Shown here one piece after another: positions 41,650 to 54,939 of a DNA stretch of 64,000 nt. Numbering within the stretch: the first letter of the stretch is position 1; the number at the start of each line of letters is the position of its first letter. A program made the translations under genes and the position numbers. This DNA comes from CAYJRR01 sp964372275 [NCBI: uncultured bacterium] (GTDB taxonomy: Bacteria; CAYJRR01): assembly GCA_964372275.1 (NCBI GenBank), contig CAYJRR010000003.1, forward strand, positions 22,240 to 86,239, in the 5' to 3' direction. The notes beneath the pieces were generated by a model. The model was not told where the DNA came from, did no database searches, and saw only the letters and a list, made by a program, of their open reading frames with translations.

Positions 41650-42531
41650 GTGATCGTACGTACCCGGACTCGCGCATCGCGGCGGATTGTCGTCCCCGGG
41701 AAAGCGCCGGCATCGGGCTTGCTCGTAGGTGTGGGCATGAAAGCCGTCGCCGTCGCGTCGATCCTCGGCAGCATGACGATCCTTTCGCCCGTCGAGCTCG
41801 GGGCGAGGGAGCGGGTTGGCCACCGCCCGGACGCGCGCCTCGAAGGGGTGGAGGCGCTCGACCGGCGGATCCTCGCCGACGGAGGCGCGGCGCGGAACCG
41901 GCTCCTGACGCTCACTCGCACCGCCGCCTATCGGCGTTTCGTCGCGCGAAGCAAGGGACGGGCGGTTCGGATTCGCGTGGCGGAGCCGGTGAACGGAGGC
42001 GACCGCGATCTCCACGTCATCGAGGCGGCCTCCTCCGGTGGCGATCGGCTGGTGTTGATCGCCCAGGCGACCGCCGAGCCCGCCGGCGGGTCTGGACGGG
42101 GAGCGGCGGCACTCGCGCTGCCCCTGATCGCCTACTACCGTTGCTCCGACGGGGCCGAGTTCCTTTCGCTGCGCGACGGCCGGTCGCCGGTCCACGGTTC
42201 CCGGCTCTCGGCGTGGCTCGACGCGAGGCTCCAGGACGGTGTGCTCGTGGTGGCGGCGTATTCGGACGACGGATCGCTGCGTCGCGTGGAGCGTGTCGTC
42301 GCGTTCGACGCGGCCGGAGAGGTGGGGCGACCGGTCGGCCGTCTCGACGCGGCGATCGGCGGTCCGATGGAGTCGAATCTGGAGTTCGAGACGGATGGGA
42401 GCGCGCTGCTCGCCCTGCTGCGCCGCGACCGGCTGCTGGATCCGCCCGGTTCGGGCGTCTCGGTGGCGTCGCTGGAAGCGCGCCTCGCGACGGGACGCCG
42501 CGCCTCCGGGCCGTTCGCCTTGTCCCGGTAG
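41650..42531 (+). CDS. Predicted secreted or membrane-attached protein of unknown function
   Basis: The protein has a hydrophobic stretch after a basic n-region (LLVGVGMKAVAVASILGSM), then a mature part of about 250 residues with beta-rich segments (RLVLIAQATAEPAG, LIAYYRCSDGAEFLSLRDG, VLVVAAYSDDGSLRRVERV). No family is recognised. A strong ribosome site, GGAGGA, is placed before the GTG at 41650, which I use. A later ATG at 41737 gives a tidier signal peptide but a weaker ribosome site. It stands alone between guaA and dnaE on the same strand. Confidence 0.65.
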   Translation: MIVRTRTRASRRIVVPGKAPASGLLVGVGMKAVAVASILGSMTILSPVELGARERVGHRPDARLEGVEALDRRILADGGAARNRLLTLTRTAAYRRFVARSKGRAVRIRVAEPVNGGDRDLHVIEAASSGGDRLVLIAQATAEPAGGSGRGAAALALPLIAYYRCSDGAEFLSLRDGRSPVHGSRLSAWLDARLQDGVLVVAAYSDDGSLRRVERVVAFDAAGEVGRPVGRLDAAIGGPMESNLEFETDGSALLALLRRDRLLDPPGSGVSVASLEARLATGRRASGPFALSR

Positions 42532-42673
42532 CCGCGGCTCCGCTGTCGATCCATGCCGCGAGGATCGGGCACGGACGTCCGGCGTGGATTTGGGCCTCGC
42601 GCGGGGTGGCCGGCAGATCCCTTCCCACCGCGTCGGGGCGTGTGCCCTCACGCATGGTAGACTCGCGCACCCG

Positions 42674-46267
<3,594 letters not shown>

Positions 46268-46271
46268 CGCC

Positions 46272-46898
46272 ATGCCCACCTGGCTCCCGCTGGCGGCGTT
46301 CCTGGGCTCGATGGGACTCGCCGTCGTCTGGCGGGTGCTCTACCAGCGCGCGCGGTACGGCCACTTCGGCGTGATCCTCTTCCGCGGCGGACCGGCGCAG
46401 ACCGCGCGCGACCTTTCGCTCGTGCTGCTGGCGGCGGGATACGTCGGCGAGGCGGCGATCCACGCCGTCCGACCGGGCCTGTTCGACCCGTTGACGGTCC
46501 CGCTGCCGATCGGCGATCACGCGCGGTGGATCCTGGGACTCGTCGTGGTGGCGGTCTCCACCGCGCTCCTCCTCGTTTCGCAGCTTCAGCTCGGGGCATC
46601 CTGGCGGATCGGAATCGAAGAGGGGGCGCGCCCCGGTCTGGTCACCGGCGGCTTCTACCGGTGGGTGCGAAACCCGATCTTCACCGCGATGCTGGGGACG
46701 ATGATCGGATACGCGATCCTCCTTCCGACCTGGATCTCGCTGGCGATCGTTGCCGTCTCATGGATCCTCGTCCGGGCGCAGACGCTCGGTGAGGAGGCCT
46801 ACCTGCTCCGCACCTACGGCGACGAGTACCGGATCTACGCGGCGCGCGTCGGCCGCTTCGTCCCCGGGATCGGGCGCCTGGCAAAGCCGGTTCCTTGA
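46272..46898 (+). CDS. Isoprenylcysteine carboxyl methyltransferase-like membrane protein
   Basis: The protein has five or six hydrophobic segments and the phospholipid/isoprenylcysteine methyltransferase pattern: LVTGGFYRWVRNPIFTAML followed near the end by EEAYLLRTYGDEYRIYAARV, in which the RNP and Glu residues bind S-adenosylmethionine. The acceptor in bacteria is generally unknown. It is 4 bases after dnaE, probably by chance of gene packing and not a shared pathway. 208 residues, inner membrane. Confidence 0.8.
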   Translation: MPTWLPLAAFLGSMGLAVVWRVLYQRARYGHFGVILFRGGPAQTARDLSLVLLAAGYVGEAAIHAVRPGLFDPLTVPLPIGDHARWILGLVVVAVSTALLLVSQLQLGASWRIGIEEGARPGLVTGGFYRWVRNPIFTAMLGTMIGYAILLPTWISLAIVAVSWILVRAQTLGEEAYLLRTYGDEYRIYAARVGRFVPGIGRLAKPVP

Positions 46899-46927
46899 CT
46901 TGGGTGGCGGCCGGTCGCTAGCGTGGC

Positions 46928-48193
46928 GTGGTGCTCGGGCGAGTGACGAAGATCCGCAGGCGGATCGCGGGAACGCTGCTCGTCGTGGCGGGGCTCGTAG
47001 GGGCGGCGCCGCTCGCCGCCGACGCGGCGCCGCCGCCGGCCCGCACCCTCCGGGAGCTCGAGGCGGTCGGGAGCTCGAAGGCGGGGGACGAGAAGAGCGC
47101 CGAGATCGATGCCATGCGGAAGGCCGTGCTGGCCATCGCGCGGGAGCTGCTGGGCCCGCCACCGGCGGGTGGCGATCCGGCGGCGGCACAGGAGACCGAG
47201 GCCAAGCTCGAGGCGAGCCTGCTGCGCAAGGCGCGTCGGTTCTGTCCCGAGATCCGCGTGCTCGACCGGACCGAAGCGGGCACGACCGTGATCCTCAAGG
47301 TGCGGGTGAAGGTGGCGATCGATGCCGTCCGCGCCGAGCTGGTGGCGGCCGGTCTCCTGGTCGCGGAGGGGGCGCACGCGACGACCCGCGTGCTGGTGCT
47401 GCCCGCGGGCGGAAAGGGGGGGCCGGCACCCTGGTGGGTGGCGGGCGGCGAGGCGGGCGAGCCCAAGCCGATCACCGCCGTGCTCGTCCAGGCGCTGCGC
47501 GATCGCGGATTCGACGTCGTGGAGCCGCGGGCCGCGCCGGGTCCCGCGGCGAAGGCGGCGCCGCCGACGGCCGACCTCTCCGACGCCGCGGTCCTGGCGC
47601 TCGGCGCGGCGCACGACGCCGACGTCGTCGTTCGCGTGGCATGGGAGACGACGACCGGCAGCCGTCCCGTCGAGCCGCTCCTTTTCGGTCTCGCGCGCGC
47701 GAAGCTTGCGCCGGTCGAGGCGATCGCGGTGAAGGACGGACGGCGGCTGACGTCGGTGGAAGGGATTGGAACGGCGGGGGAGACGCTCGATCCGCGCGTG
47801 AAGGTCGGGCTTCCGGCCGAGACCGCGACGCGGCTGCGCGAATCGGCCCTTCGCTCGGCCGCGGAGGAGGCGGCGGCGAAGCTCCTGCTCGCACTCGGCG
47901 AACCGGTCTCGGCGGAAGGGGCCCCTTCGACGATCCGCCTCACCGTCACCGGCCTCGATACCTACGTCGCCTTCAACCGGTTCGAGCGCGTGCTCGCAAC
48001 CCAAGCCAAGACGGTGCGCGCCGTGACCCTCAAGAGCCTGGAGCGCGGGTCGGCGACCTTCGACCTGAAGCTCGAACGCGGAGCCGATCTGGCGGCGTTC
48101 ACCGACGAGATCGCCCGGCAAGAGTTCGCCGAATTTTCGGTGAAGTTGGCGGAAAAAAGACCCGGTTCGGTGGTACTTCAGGTGGTGCGATAG
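46928..48193 (+). CDS. Secreted protein of unknown function, FlgT-like N-terminal pattern possible
   Basis: A signal peptide is present (LLVVAGLVGAAPLAADAA), followed by a region with the pattern SSKAGDEKSAEIDAMRKAVLAIA, loosely like the small alpha/beta domains of LPP20/FlgT-type lipoproteins. The rest alternates domains with strands such as TTVILKVRVKVAIDAVRAEL and STIRLTVTGLDTYVAFNRF. The C-terminal part has a similar alpha/beta pattern, so a repeat of one fold is plausible. The FlgT link is weak and I do not assign it; no flagellar gene is near. 421 residues, periplasmic. Confidence 0.65.
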   Translation: MVLGRVTKIRRRIAGTLLVVAGLVGAAPLAADAAPPPARTLRELEAVGSSKAGDEKSAEIDAMRKAVLAIARELLGPPPAGGDPAAAQETEAKLEASLLRKARRFCPEIRVLDRTEAGTTVILKVRVKVAIDAVRAELVAAGLLVAEGAHATTRVLVLPAGGKGGPAPWWVAGGEAGEPKPITAVLVQALRDRGFDVVEPRAAPGPAAKAAPPTADLSDAAVLALGAAHDADVVVRVAWETTTGSRPVEPLLFGLARAKLAPVEAIAVKDGRRLTSVEGIGTAGETLDPRVKVGLPAETATRLRESALRSAAEEAAAKLLLALGEPVSAEGAPSTIRLTVTGLDTYVAFNRFERVLATQAKTVRAVTLKSLERGSATFDLKLERGADLAAFTDEIARQEFAEFSVKLAEKRPGSVVLQVVR

Positions 48194-48241
48194 GGGGCAT
48201 GGAGGAGATCCCCCGGGGGAGCGAACGCGCGGAGTAGATCG

Positions 48242-49414
48242 ATGGACGAATACGCCCCCCTTCCGCCCCCCACCGCCGTCCGGCGGCTCCCGCTCGAGCC
48301 GCGGGAGTGGTGGGTCCGGCCGCTCTCCTACGCCTTGCTGGCGGTGATCGTCGGATTCGTGGTGTGGCTGCTCCGTCCGGTGCTGACGCCGATCGCCGCC
48401 GCCATGGCCGCGGCCTACGCCGTCTCGCCGCTGATCGACGCGCTCGAGCGCCGGCGCGTGCCGCGGGTGGTGACGATCCTCGCCCTGCTGGCCGGCTTCC
48501 TCGCGCTCCTCGCCGGGCTGGTCGCGGTGGTGGTGCCGTTGGTCCACGCCGAAGTGGCATCGCTGGCGGACAACCTCCCCGGCTATTGGGAGCGCGCCAA
48601 CGCCCTGTTCCTCGAGCGTGTCCGCCCCTTCGTCGAGGAGCGATTCGGCACGACGATCCCCACCACGCCGCGCGACGTCTGGAACGAGGCGGCGGCACGC
48701 CTGTCGGGCGAGGCCGCCCCCGACGTCGCCGGGACGGTGCTTCGTTTCCTGCGCGGGACGGTGTCGAACGTCTTCGGCCTGCTCGGGTTGGTCCTGGGGG
48801 CGATCCTCTTCCCGGTCTTCTTTTTCTACGTTGCCAAGGACTTCCCGCGGATCGTGCGGGCGGCGGTAGAGGCGATCCCGCCGCGCAACCGCGACGAGGT
48901 GCTGGCGCGCGTGCGCGAGGTCGACGCCGTGATCGCGAGCTTCGTGCGCGGACAGATCACCGTCTGCCTGCTGCTGGCGATGAGCTACAGCGTCGGGCTG
49001 TCGATCATCGGGATCGACCTGGCGGTGGTGATCGGCGTCGTCTCCGGACTCGCCTTCGTCATCCCCTACGTCGGCACGATCGTCGGGATCGTCGCCGCGT
49101 CGGCGATGTCGATCGCCGAGTTCGGTCTCGTCGACCGGGAGTTCGCGCTCTGGGTCGAGCCCCATCTGCTCGCCGTCCTGGCGATGTTCGCCGGCGTGCA
49201 GCTGATCGAGAGCAACGTGGTGACCCCCAAGATCGTGGGGGACCGGGTCGGACTCCACCCGGTGGTGATGATCACCGCAGTGATCGTCGGCGGCCAGCTC
49301 TTCGGCTTCCTCGGCGTGCTGCTGGCGATCCCCGCCACCGCCGCCGGCGCCGTCTTCTTCCGCGCCGGCCTCGAGCGCTACCGCACCTCCGAGTTCTACC
49401 GCGCGATGCGGTGA
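48242..49414 (+). CDS. AI-2E family transporter-like permease (PerM type)
   Basis: This family of polytopic inner-membrane proteins is named for a proposed autoinducer-2 exporter; most members' substrates are unknown. Here eight helices can be counted, starting PLSYALLAVIVGFVVWLLRPV and including ILALLAGFLALLAGLVAVVV and LGAILFPVFFFYVAKDFPR. The C-terminal signature includes VIGVVSGLAFVIPYVGTIVG and ESNVVTPKIVGDRVGLHPVV-type motifs. 390 residues. It follows the secreted protein by 48 bases and converges on the transketolase gene with only 6 bases between stops. Confidence 0.85.
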   Translation: MDEYAPLPPPTAVRRLPLEPREWWVRPLSYALLAVIVGFVVWLLRPVLTPIAAAMAAAYAVSPLIDALERRRVPRVVTILALLAGFLALLAGLVAVVVPLVHAEVASLADNLPGYWERANALFLERVRPFVEERFGTTIPTTPRDVWNEAAARLSGEAAPDVAGTVLRFLRGTVSNVFGLLGLVLGAILFPVFFFYVAKDFPRIVRAAVEAIPPRNRDEVLARVREVDAVIASFVRGQITVCLLLAMSYSVGLSIIGIDLAVVIGVVSGLAFVIPYVGTIVGIVAASAMSIAEFGLVDREFALWVEPHLLAVLAMFAGVQLIESNVVTPKIVGDRVGLHPVVMITAVIVGGQLFGFLGVLLAIPATAAGAVFFRAGLERYRTSEFYRAMR

Positions 49415-49420
49415 TCCGGC

Positions 49421-51475
49421 CTACCGCGGCGCGGCAAGCCAGTTCTCGACCCGCGCTGCAACCGCCTCGGGCGTGAACCCGAAGTGCTTCGCGAGATCGG
49501 GGTAGGGGGCCGACTCGCCGAAGTCGGAGAGGGCGATGACCAGACCGTCCTTGCCGGCATAGCGCCACCAGCTCTGGGCGCTCGCCGCCTCGACACATGC
49601 GACCGGTAGGCCGGGCGGCAGGACGGCCTCCCGATAGGACGCGGGCTGCTCGTCGAAGAGTTGCGTGCACGGCATCGAGACGACGCGGATCCGCCGTCCC
49701 TTCGCGGCGAGGAGCGACGCGGCCTGGAGGGCGACATGGAGCTCGGAGCCGGTGGCGACGATCGCCGCCTCCGGGGCCGACGCCGGTCCGGGGACGCCGC
49801 CCGTTTCCGACAGCACGTAGCCCCCCTTCCAGACGTCACGGCGATCGAAGCCGGCCGGGCGCGGGATCGGCGGCACCTTCTGCCGTGTCAGTGCGAGGAG
49901 GAACGGCCCCTTGGGGGCGGAGATCGCGTAGGCCCAGGACATCGCCGTCTCCAGGCCGTCGGCCGGACGGAACAGCTTCAACCGCGGGATCGCCCGCAGC
50001 GCCGCCAGGTGTTCGATCGGCTGGTGGGTCGGACCGTCCTCTCCCAGGAAGATCGAATCGTGGGTGAAGACGAAGATCGACGGGGTCTGCATCAGCGAGG
50101 CGAGCCGGATCGCCGGGCGGCAGTAGTCGCTGAAGATGAGGAAGGTGGCGGCGTATCCGCGAAACGCTCCGTGCAGCGTCATACCGTTGGCGATCGCCCC
50201 CATCGCGTGCTCGCGAACGCCGTAGTGAAAGTTCCGGCCGCCGAACGCGCCGGCCTGGATCGAATCCGAGCCTTCGATCTTGGAGTTGTTCGAGGGCGTC
50301 AGGTCGGCCGAGCCCCCCGCCAGACCGGGGAGGAGCTGCGCCGCTTTCTGCAACGCGGCGCCGGAGTGCTGCCGCGTCGCCGCCTCCTTGTCGCCGACCG
50401 CGGCGGCGATCTGCGCGTCGAACTCCGGCGGGAGCGTCGGATCGACATACGACGCGAACGCATTCGCCGACGCCGGATCGGCGGCGGCCCACGCTTCGAA
50501 TCCGCGCGTCCACGCCTCGCGCCCGTTGCGCTTCCCGGCGGCGATCTCGGCGAACCGCGCGCGCGCGTCGTCGGGGACGAGGAACATCGGCTCGGCCGGC
50601 CAGCCGAGCGCCTCCTTGGTCGCCCGGTGCTCGTCCCCGCCCAAGGGTTCGCCGTGAACCTTGGCGGTGCCGGCCTTCCTGGGGGCGCCGCGCCCGATGA
50701 CAGTCCGCGCCAGGATCAGCGTCGGCTTGCCGGTCCGCCGCGCGGCCGCCGCCAGCGCCCGCTCGATCTCACCGATGTCGTGTCCGTCGATCCGGTCGGT
50801 GTGCCAGCCATAGGCGTCGAACCGCTTCGCCACGTCTTCGCTGAACGCGAGACCCGTCTCCCCGTCGATCGTGATCCGGTTGTCGTCGTAGAGGTAGCAG
50901 AGGTTGTCGAGCTTCCAGTGGCCGGCGAGCGACGCCGCCTCCGAGGCGACCCCCTCCATCAGGTCGCCGTCGGAGACGATCCCCCAGACGCGGTGGCTCA
51001 CCGGACGAAATCGTTCGTTGCCGGGGAATCGCGCGGCGAGCATCTTGGCGGCGACCGCCATCCCGACGCCGTGCGCGAACCCCTGGCCGAGGGGACCGGT
51101 CGTCACCTCGATCCCCGGCGTGAGCCCCCACTCCGGGTGTCCCGGGGTCTTCGACCCGAGCTGCCGGAAACGCTGAAGCTCGGCGAGCGGGAGGTCGTAG
51201 CCGAACAGGTGCAGCAGACCGTAGATCAACATCGACGCATGACCGTTCGAGAGGACGAACCGGTCGCGATCGATCCAGGCCGGATCGCGGGGATCGAACC
51301 GGAGGAACTTCGACCACAGGACGTAGGCCATCTCGGCGCAGCCGAGCGGAGCCCCCGGATGCCCCGACTTCGCCTTCTCGACGCCGTCGATGGCGAGCAT
51401 CTTGAGGGTGAGGATCGCGCGTTCGTCGGGGGAGGTGGTCATGGAGGGGGTGGGGGAGGGTGCGGGGATCGACAT
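49421..51475 (-). CDS. tkt: Transketolase
   Basis: A thiamine-diphosphate enzyme of the pentose phosphate pathway that moves two-carbon units between sugars. It has the N-terminal pyrimidine-site block [19 protein letters not shown], the ThDP motif GDGDLMEG with the conserved NLCYLYDDN, the catalytic His in [16 protein letters not shown] and the C-terminal transketolase domain with [16 protein letters not shown]. 684 residues is normal. The N-terminus ([12 protein letters not shown]) is extended; a second ATG 11 codons in would give a more typical start. Only 6 bases separate it from the convergent permease. Confidence 0.95.
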   Translation of the reverse strand: MSIPAPSPTPSMTTSPDERAILTLKMLAIDGVEKAKSGHPGAPLGCAEMAYVLWSKFLRFDPRDPAWIDRDRFVLSNGHASMLIYGLLHLFGYDLPLAELQRFRQLGSKTPGHPEWGLTPGIEVTTGPLGQGFAHGVGMAVAAKMLAARFPGNERFRPVSHRVWGIVSDGDLMEGVASEAASLAGHWKLDNLCYLYDDNRITIDGETGLAFSEDVAKRFDAYGWHTDRIDGHDIGEIERALAAAARRTGKPTLILARTVIGRGAPRKAGTAKVHGEPLGGDEHRATKEALGWPAEPMFLVPDDARARFAEIAAGKRNGREAWTRGFEAWAAADPASANAFASYVDPTLPPEFDAQIAAAVGDKEAATRQHSGAALQKAAQLLPGLAGGSADLTPSNNSKIEGSDSIQAGAFGGRNFHYGVREHAMGAIANGMTLHGAFRGYAATFLIFSDYCRPAIRLASLMQTPSIFVFTHDSIFLGEDGPTHQPIEHLAALRAIPRLKLFRPADGLETAMSWAYAISAPKGPFLLALTRQKVPPIPRPAGFDRRDVWKGGYVLSETGGVPGPASAPEAAIVATGSELHVALQAASLLAAKGRRIRVVSMPCTQLFDEQPASYREAVLPPGLPVACVEAASAQSWWRYAGKDGLVIALSDFGESAPYPDLAKHFGFTPEAVAARVENWLAAPR

Positions 51476-51537
51476 GGGCGGGGGACTATCGCGGATCGGG
51501 GGGCTCGGCGCAAGACGGACCGCGCGGAGGATCGAAT

Positions 51538-51641
51538 TGAAAATGGAAAATGGAAAATGGAAAACCGGTCAATGGTGAAGCCAAACGGCGCGGGCCTCAT
51601 TTTTCATTGGCCGGTTTTCCATTTTCCATTCTCCATTTTCA
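51538..51641. repeat. AT-rich inverted repeat, copy 2
   Basis: Arms of 37 bases (51538-51574 and 51605-51641) are complementary at 35 of 37 positions around a 30-base spacer. They carry three or four AAAATGG units and then ACCGG(T/C)CAATG. The last three bases of the right arm form the TGA stop of the GT1 gene. It shares sequence with copy 1 at 35385. Confidence 0.85.
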
Positions 51642-52892
51642 GTTTTTCGCGGTCAGGATCCTCACCGCGTCGCCAACCGCATCCCTCCGCCGAAGCTTCT
51701 CTCCGAGCGCCCGCGCCGCCGCAACTCTCCCCGGCGAGAGCGCCTCCTCGAACGCCGCGGCGAGCCGTTCCCAGGTCAAACTCGTGCGCGGGAGCGGGCG
51801 CGCCGCGATCCCGGCGCGATCGGCGAGATGAGCCCACTGGAACTGGTCGAAGGCGTGCGGCACGACCACCTGGGGGATCCCGGCGCGGGCGACGGAGGCG
51901 GTGGTGCCGGCGCCGCCGTGGTGCGCCGCGGCGGCGAGGTGAGGGAACAGCGCGCGGTGGGAGATCGGGCCCACCGACAGCACGTCGTCCTCGGCTCCGT
52001 CCGGGCGTCGGGGCGCGCTGTGGCCGTCCGGGCCTCCGAGTCCCGCCCAGCCGGCGGAGATGACGACGCGCCGTCCGACGGCGCGCGCGGCGTCGATCAC
52101 GGCCCGCGTCGTCCGCGCCGGATCGGGGTCGGGCATGCTGCCGAAGCCGACGTAGACCGGCGGATCCCCGGCGTCGAGGAAGGTCCGCACCTCGCGAGGC
52201 AGCGGTCGATCGTCCTCCAGGTGCAGGCTTCCGACGGCGGGAAGGCGGAGCGGGACGTCGGCGGGCGGCGGCGCGACCTCGGGATCGGCGGCGACGAGCG
52301 TACGGTCGGTGGGAACGAAGTGCTCCTGGAGGTTCTCGACCTCCCCGAGACCGAGCTCGCGGCGCTTGGCGCGCAGCGGTGGCCCCAGCGCCGCTTCCGC
52401 CAGCCGCAGGAAGATCGTCCAGCAGATGCGGTTGACGAACGGCGGCGCGCCGGCGAACGGCAGGAAGCCGGGGGCGTGGTGGTCGGAACGGAGCAGCTGC
52501 GGGGTGTAGGCGACGAAGCGATAGGGGACGCCCGCCGCCTCGGCCGCGGTCGGCGCGGCGATCTGCGCTCCGCCGCCGACGACCCGGTCGGCGTCGCCGG
52601 CCAGCGCCAGGAGCTCGTCGACGTAGGCGGGCAGCTCCTCGCGGCCGACCTTCATCAAGGCCTGGGCGCCGGTGAGCGGGTTCATCTCGAGCGTTTCGCG
52701 CTGGGACTGCATCCAGGTCTGGATGTCGAGTCCGACCGGGACGAAAGGGATCCCGAAGGCCCGTGCTTCGCCGGCGAAACAAGCACTTGCGCCCAGCACG
52801 GGGCGGTGGCCGGCCCGTTTCAGGCCGACCGCCAGCGCCAACAGCGGCTGGAAGTCCCCTCGGGAGCCGGCCGGGGTCAGCAGGACGCGCAC
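51639..52892 (-). CDS. GT1-family (UGT-like) glycosyltransferase
   Basis: This GT-B protein begins MRVLLTPAGSRGDFQPLLAL, the standard start of sterol- and macrolide-glucosyltransferase-like enzymes, and carries the C-terminal donor-binding block AHHGGAGTTASVARAGIPQVV followed by PHAFDQFQWA. The acceptor is likely a lipid or a hydrophobic molecule but cannot be named. 417 residues, cytoplasmic with possible membrane association. It is divergent from thrS, and its start lies beside the thrS promoter. Confidence 0.88.
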   Translation of the reverse strand: MRVLLTPAGSRGDFQPLLALAVGLKRAGHRPVLGASACFAGEARAFGIPFVPVGLDIQTWMQSQRETLEMNPLTGAQALMKVGREELPAYVDELLALAGDADRVVGGGAQIAAPTAAEAAGVPYRFVAYTPQLLRSDHHAPGFLPFAGAPPFVNRICWTIFLRLAEAALGPPLRAKRRELGLGEVENLQEHFVPTDRTLVAADPEVAPPPADVPLRLPAVGSLHLEDDRPLPREVRTFLDAGDPPVYVGFGSMPDPDPARTTRAVIDAARAVGRRVVISAGWAGLGGPDGHSAPRRPDGAEDDVLSVGPISHRALFPHLAAAAHHGGAGTTASVARAGIPQVVVPHAFDQFQWAHLADRAGIAARPLPRTSLTWERLAAAFEEALSPGRVAAARALGEKLRRRDAVGDAVRILTAKN

Positions 52893-52897
52893 GAGCG

Positions 52898-52926
52898 TTG
52901 ACGATCCTACGCCAAATTGCTAACGA
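52898..52926 (+). promoter_or_regulatory. Predicted sigma70-type promoter of thrS
   Basis: TTGACG at 52898-52903 and TAACGA at 52921-52926 are separated by 17 bases. The -10 box is 28 bases before the thrS ATG. This promoter probably drives thrS and the translation genes behind it. Confidence 0.6.
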
Positions 52927-52953
52927 TACCGGCTCTTTTTGTCGACCCACGCC

Positions 52954-54921
52954 ATGCCATCGTCGATCCCGAACACCGACGCGACGGTCAAGGTCACGTT
53001 GCCGGACGGAACCGTCCGCGAGGTGCCGCGCGGAACGACCATCCTTCAGGTCGCGGAATCGATCGGCCCGCGCCTGGCCAAAGAGGCATTGGCCGGTCGG
53101 AGCGGAGATCGCTGGCTCGACTTGCGGTTGCCGCTCGACCACGACCTTCCGCTCCGGATCGTCACCACCCGGGATCCGGACGGCGTCGAAGTGATCCGCC
53201 ACTCGGCGGAGCACATCATGGCCGACGCGGTGAAGCAGCTGTGGCCGGACGTGAAGATCGACGTCGGCCGCTCCGAGCACGCGGAGAAGTTCCAGTACGA
53301 CTTCGACATCGACCATCCGTTCACGCCGGAGGACCTGGCCAAGATCGAGTCGAAAATGGCCGAGATCATCGCGGCCGATACGCCGTTCACGCGGGAGGAG
53401 GTCGGCCGCGAGGAGGCGGCGCGCCTGTTCGAGCGGATGGGCGAGGACCTCAAGGTCAGCCGCCTGGCGGACATCCCCGCCGGCCAGCCGATCACGCTGT
53501 TCCGCCACGGCTCGTTCGTCGACCTGTGCCGGGGGCCGCACGTGCAGCGGACCGGCCAAGTGAAGGCCTACAAGCTGCTCGACGTGTCGGGCTCGTATTG
53601 GCGCGGCGACGAACGCAACAAGATGCTGCAGCGGATCTACGGCACCGCCTTCGCCAAGAAGGAGGACCTCGCCGAATGGGAGCGCCTGCGCGAGGAGGCG
53701 GAGAGGCGCGATCACCGCCGACTCGGCAAGGATCTCGACCTCTTCTCCATCCAGGAGACGGTGGGGGGCGGGCTCGTGCTCTGGCACCCCAAGGGGGCGA
53801 TGGTCCGCAAGTCGATGGAGGACTACTGGCGCGATCAGCACCTGCAACGCGGCTACGAGTTCGTCCACACGCCGCACGTCGGGCGCGCCAAGCTCTGGGA
53901 GACCTCGGGCCACCTCGGCTTCTACAAGGAGTCGATGTTCGCGTCGATGGAGATCGAAGGGGATCCCTACTACGCGAAGCCGATGAACTGCCCCTTCCAC
54001 ATCATGATCTTCAAGAACCGGCGGCGGTCGTACCGCGAGCTGCCGGTCCGGTTCGCGGAGCTGGGCACCGTCTACCGCTACGAACGGTCGGGCGTGTTGC
54101 ACGGGCTGATGCGCGTGCGCGGGTTCACCCAGGACGACTCGCACATCTTCTGCACCCCCGACCAGGTGGAGGGGGAGATCGCGGCGGTGGTGGAGTTCGG
54201 ACTCCAGCTGCTGCGCACCTTCGGCTTCACCGAGTTCCAGGCCTACATCGCCACGCGTCCGGAGAAGGCGGTCGGCGAACCGGCGGCGTGGGACAAGGCG
54301 ATCGCCGCGCTCAAGTCGGCGGCCGACCGGGTGAAGCTCCCCTACGAGATCGACGAGGGGGGCGGCGCCTTCTACGGGCCGAAGATCGACATCAAGATCA
54401 AGGACGCGATCGGGCGCCATTGGCAGCTGTCGACGGTGCAGTTCGACTTCAACGAGCCGGAGCGATTCGACCTCTCCTTCGTCGGCGAAGACAACAAGCC
54501 GCATCGTCCCTACATGGTCCACCGCGCGCTCTACGGGTCGATGGAGCGGTTCTTCGGCGTGCTGCTCGAGCACCATGCCGGGGCCTTCCCGCTCTGGCTG
54601 GCGCCGGTGCAGGCGCGGGTGCTCCCGGTGACCGACCGGGTGCTTCCCTACGCGAACCGGGTCGCCGCCGAGCTTCGCCGCGCCGCCATCCGCGTCGAGG
54701 TCGACGCGAGCAACGAGAAGCTGGGCTACAAGATCCGGGAAGCGCAGCTGCAGAAGATCCCCTACATGCTGGTGGTCGGGGACCAGGAGATGGAGAAGGG
54801 CGGGGTCGCGCCGCGCCGCCGCACGGGCGAGGACCTCAAGTTCATGTCGACGGCCGATTTCCAAACACTCGTCCAGGACGAGGTGTCGAGGGAGATGGCC
54901 GCCGGTGCGGTGTCCACCTAA
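52954..54921 (+). CDS. thrS: Threonine-tRNA ligase
   Basis: A class II synthetase that charges tRNA-Thr and edits mischarged Ser. The TGS domain opens with VKVTLPDGTVREVPRGTTIL. The editing domain has HSAEHIMADAVKQLWPDVKI with its metal His pair. The catalytic domain has the zinc-binding Cys in MNCPFHIMI, the class II motif around GFTQDDSHIF and VHRALYGSMERFFG. The C-terminal anticodon domain ends DEVSREMAAGA. I chose the ATG at 52954; a TTG 15 bases earlier is open but has no support. 655 residues. infC follows after 18 bases. Confidence 0.96.
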   Translation: MPSSIPNTDATVKVTLPDGTVREVPRGTTILQVAESIGPRLAKEALAGRSGDRWLDLRLPLDHDLPLRIVTTRDPDGVEVIRHSAEHIMADAVKQLWPDVKIDVGRSEHAEKFQYDFDIDHPFTPEDLAKIESKMAEIIAADTPFTREEVGREEAARLFERMGEDLKVSRLADIPAGQPITLFRHGSFVDLCRGPHVQRTGQVKAYKLLDVSGSYWRGDERNKMLQRIYGTAFAKKEDLAEWERLREEAERRDHRRLGKDLDLFSIQETVGGGLVLWHPKGAMVRKSMEDYWRDQHLQRGYEFVHTPHVGRAKLWETSGHLGFYKESMFASMEIEGDPYYAKPMNCPFHIMIFKNRRRSYRELPVRFAELGTVYRYERSGVLHGLMRVRGFTQDDSHIFCTPDQVEGEIAAVVEFGLQLLRTFGFTEFQAYIATRPEKAVGEPAAWDKAIAALKSAADRVKLPYEIDEGGGAFYGPKIDIKIKDAIGRHWQLSTVQFDFNEPERFDLSFVGEDNKPHRPYMVHRALYGSMERFFGVLLEHHAGAFPLWLAPVQARVLPVTDRVLPYANRVAAELRRAAIRVEVDASNEKLGYKIREAQLQKIPYMLVVGDQEMEKGGVAPRRRTGEDLKFMSTADFQTLVQDEVSREMAAGAVST

Positions 54922-54939
54922 ACCGAAAGAGGAGCGAGA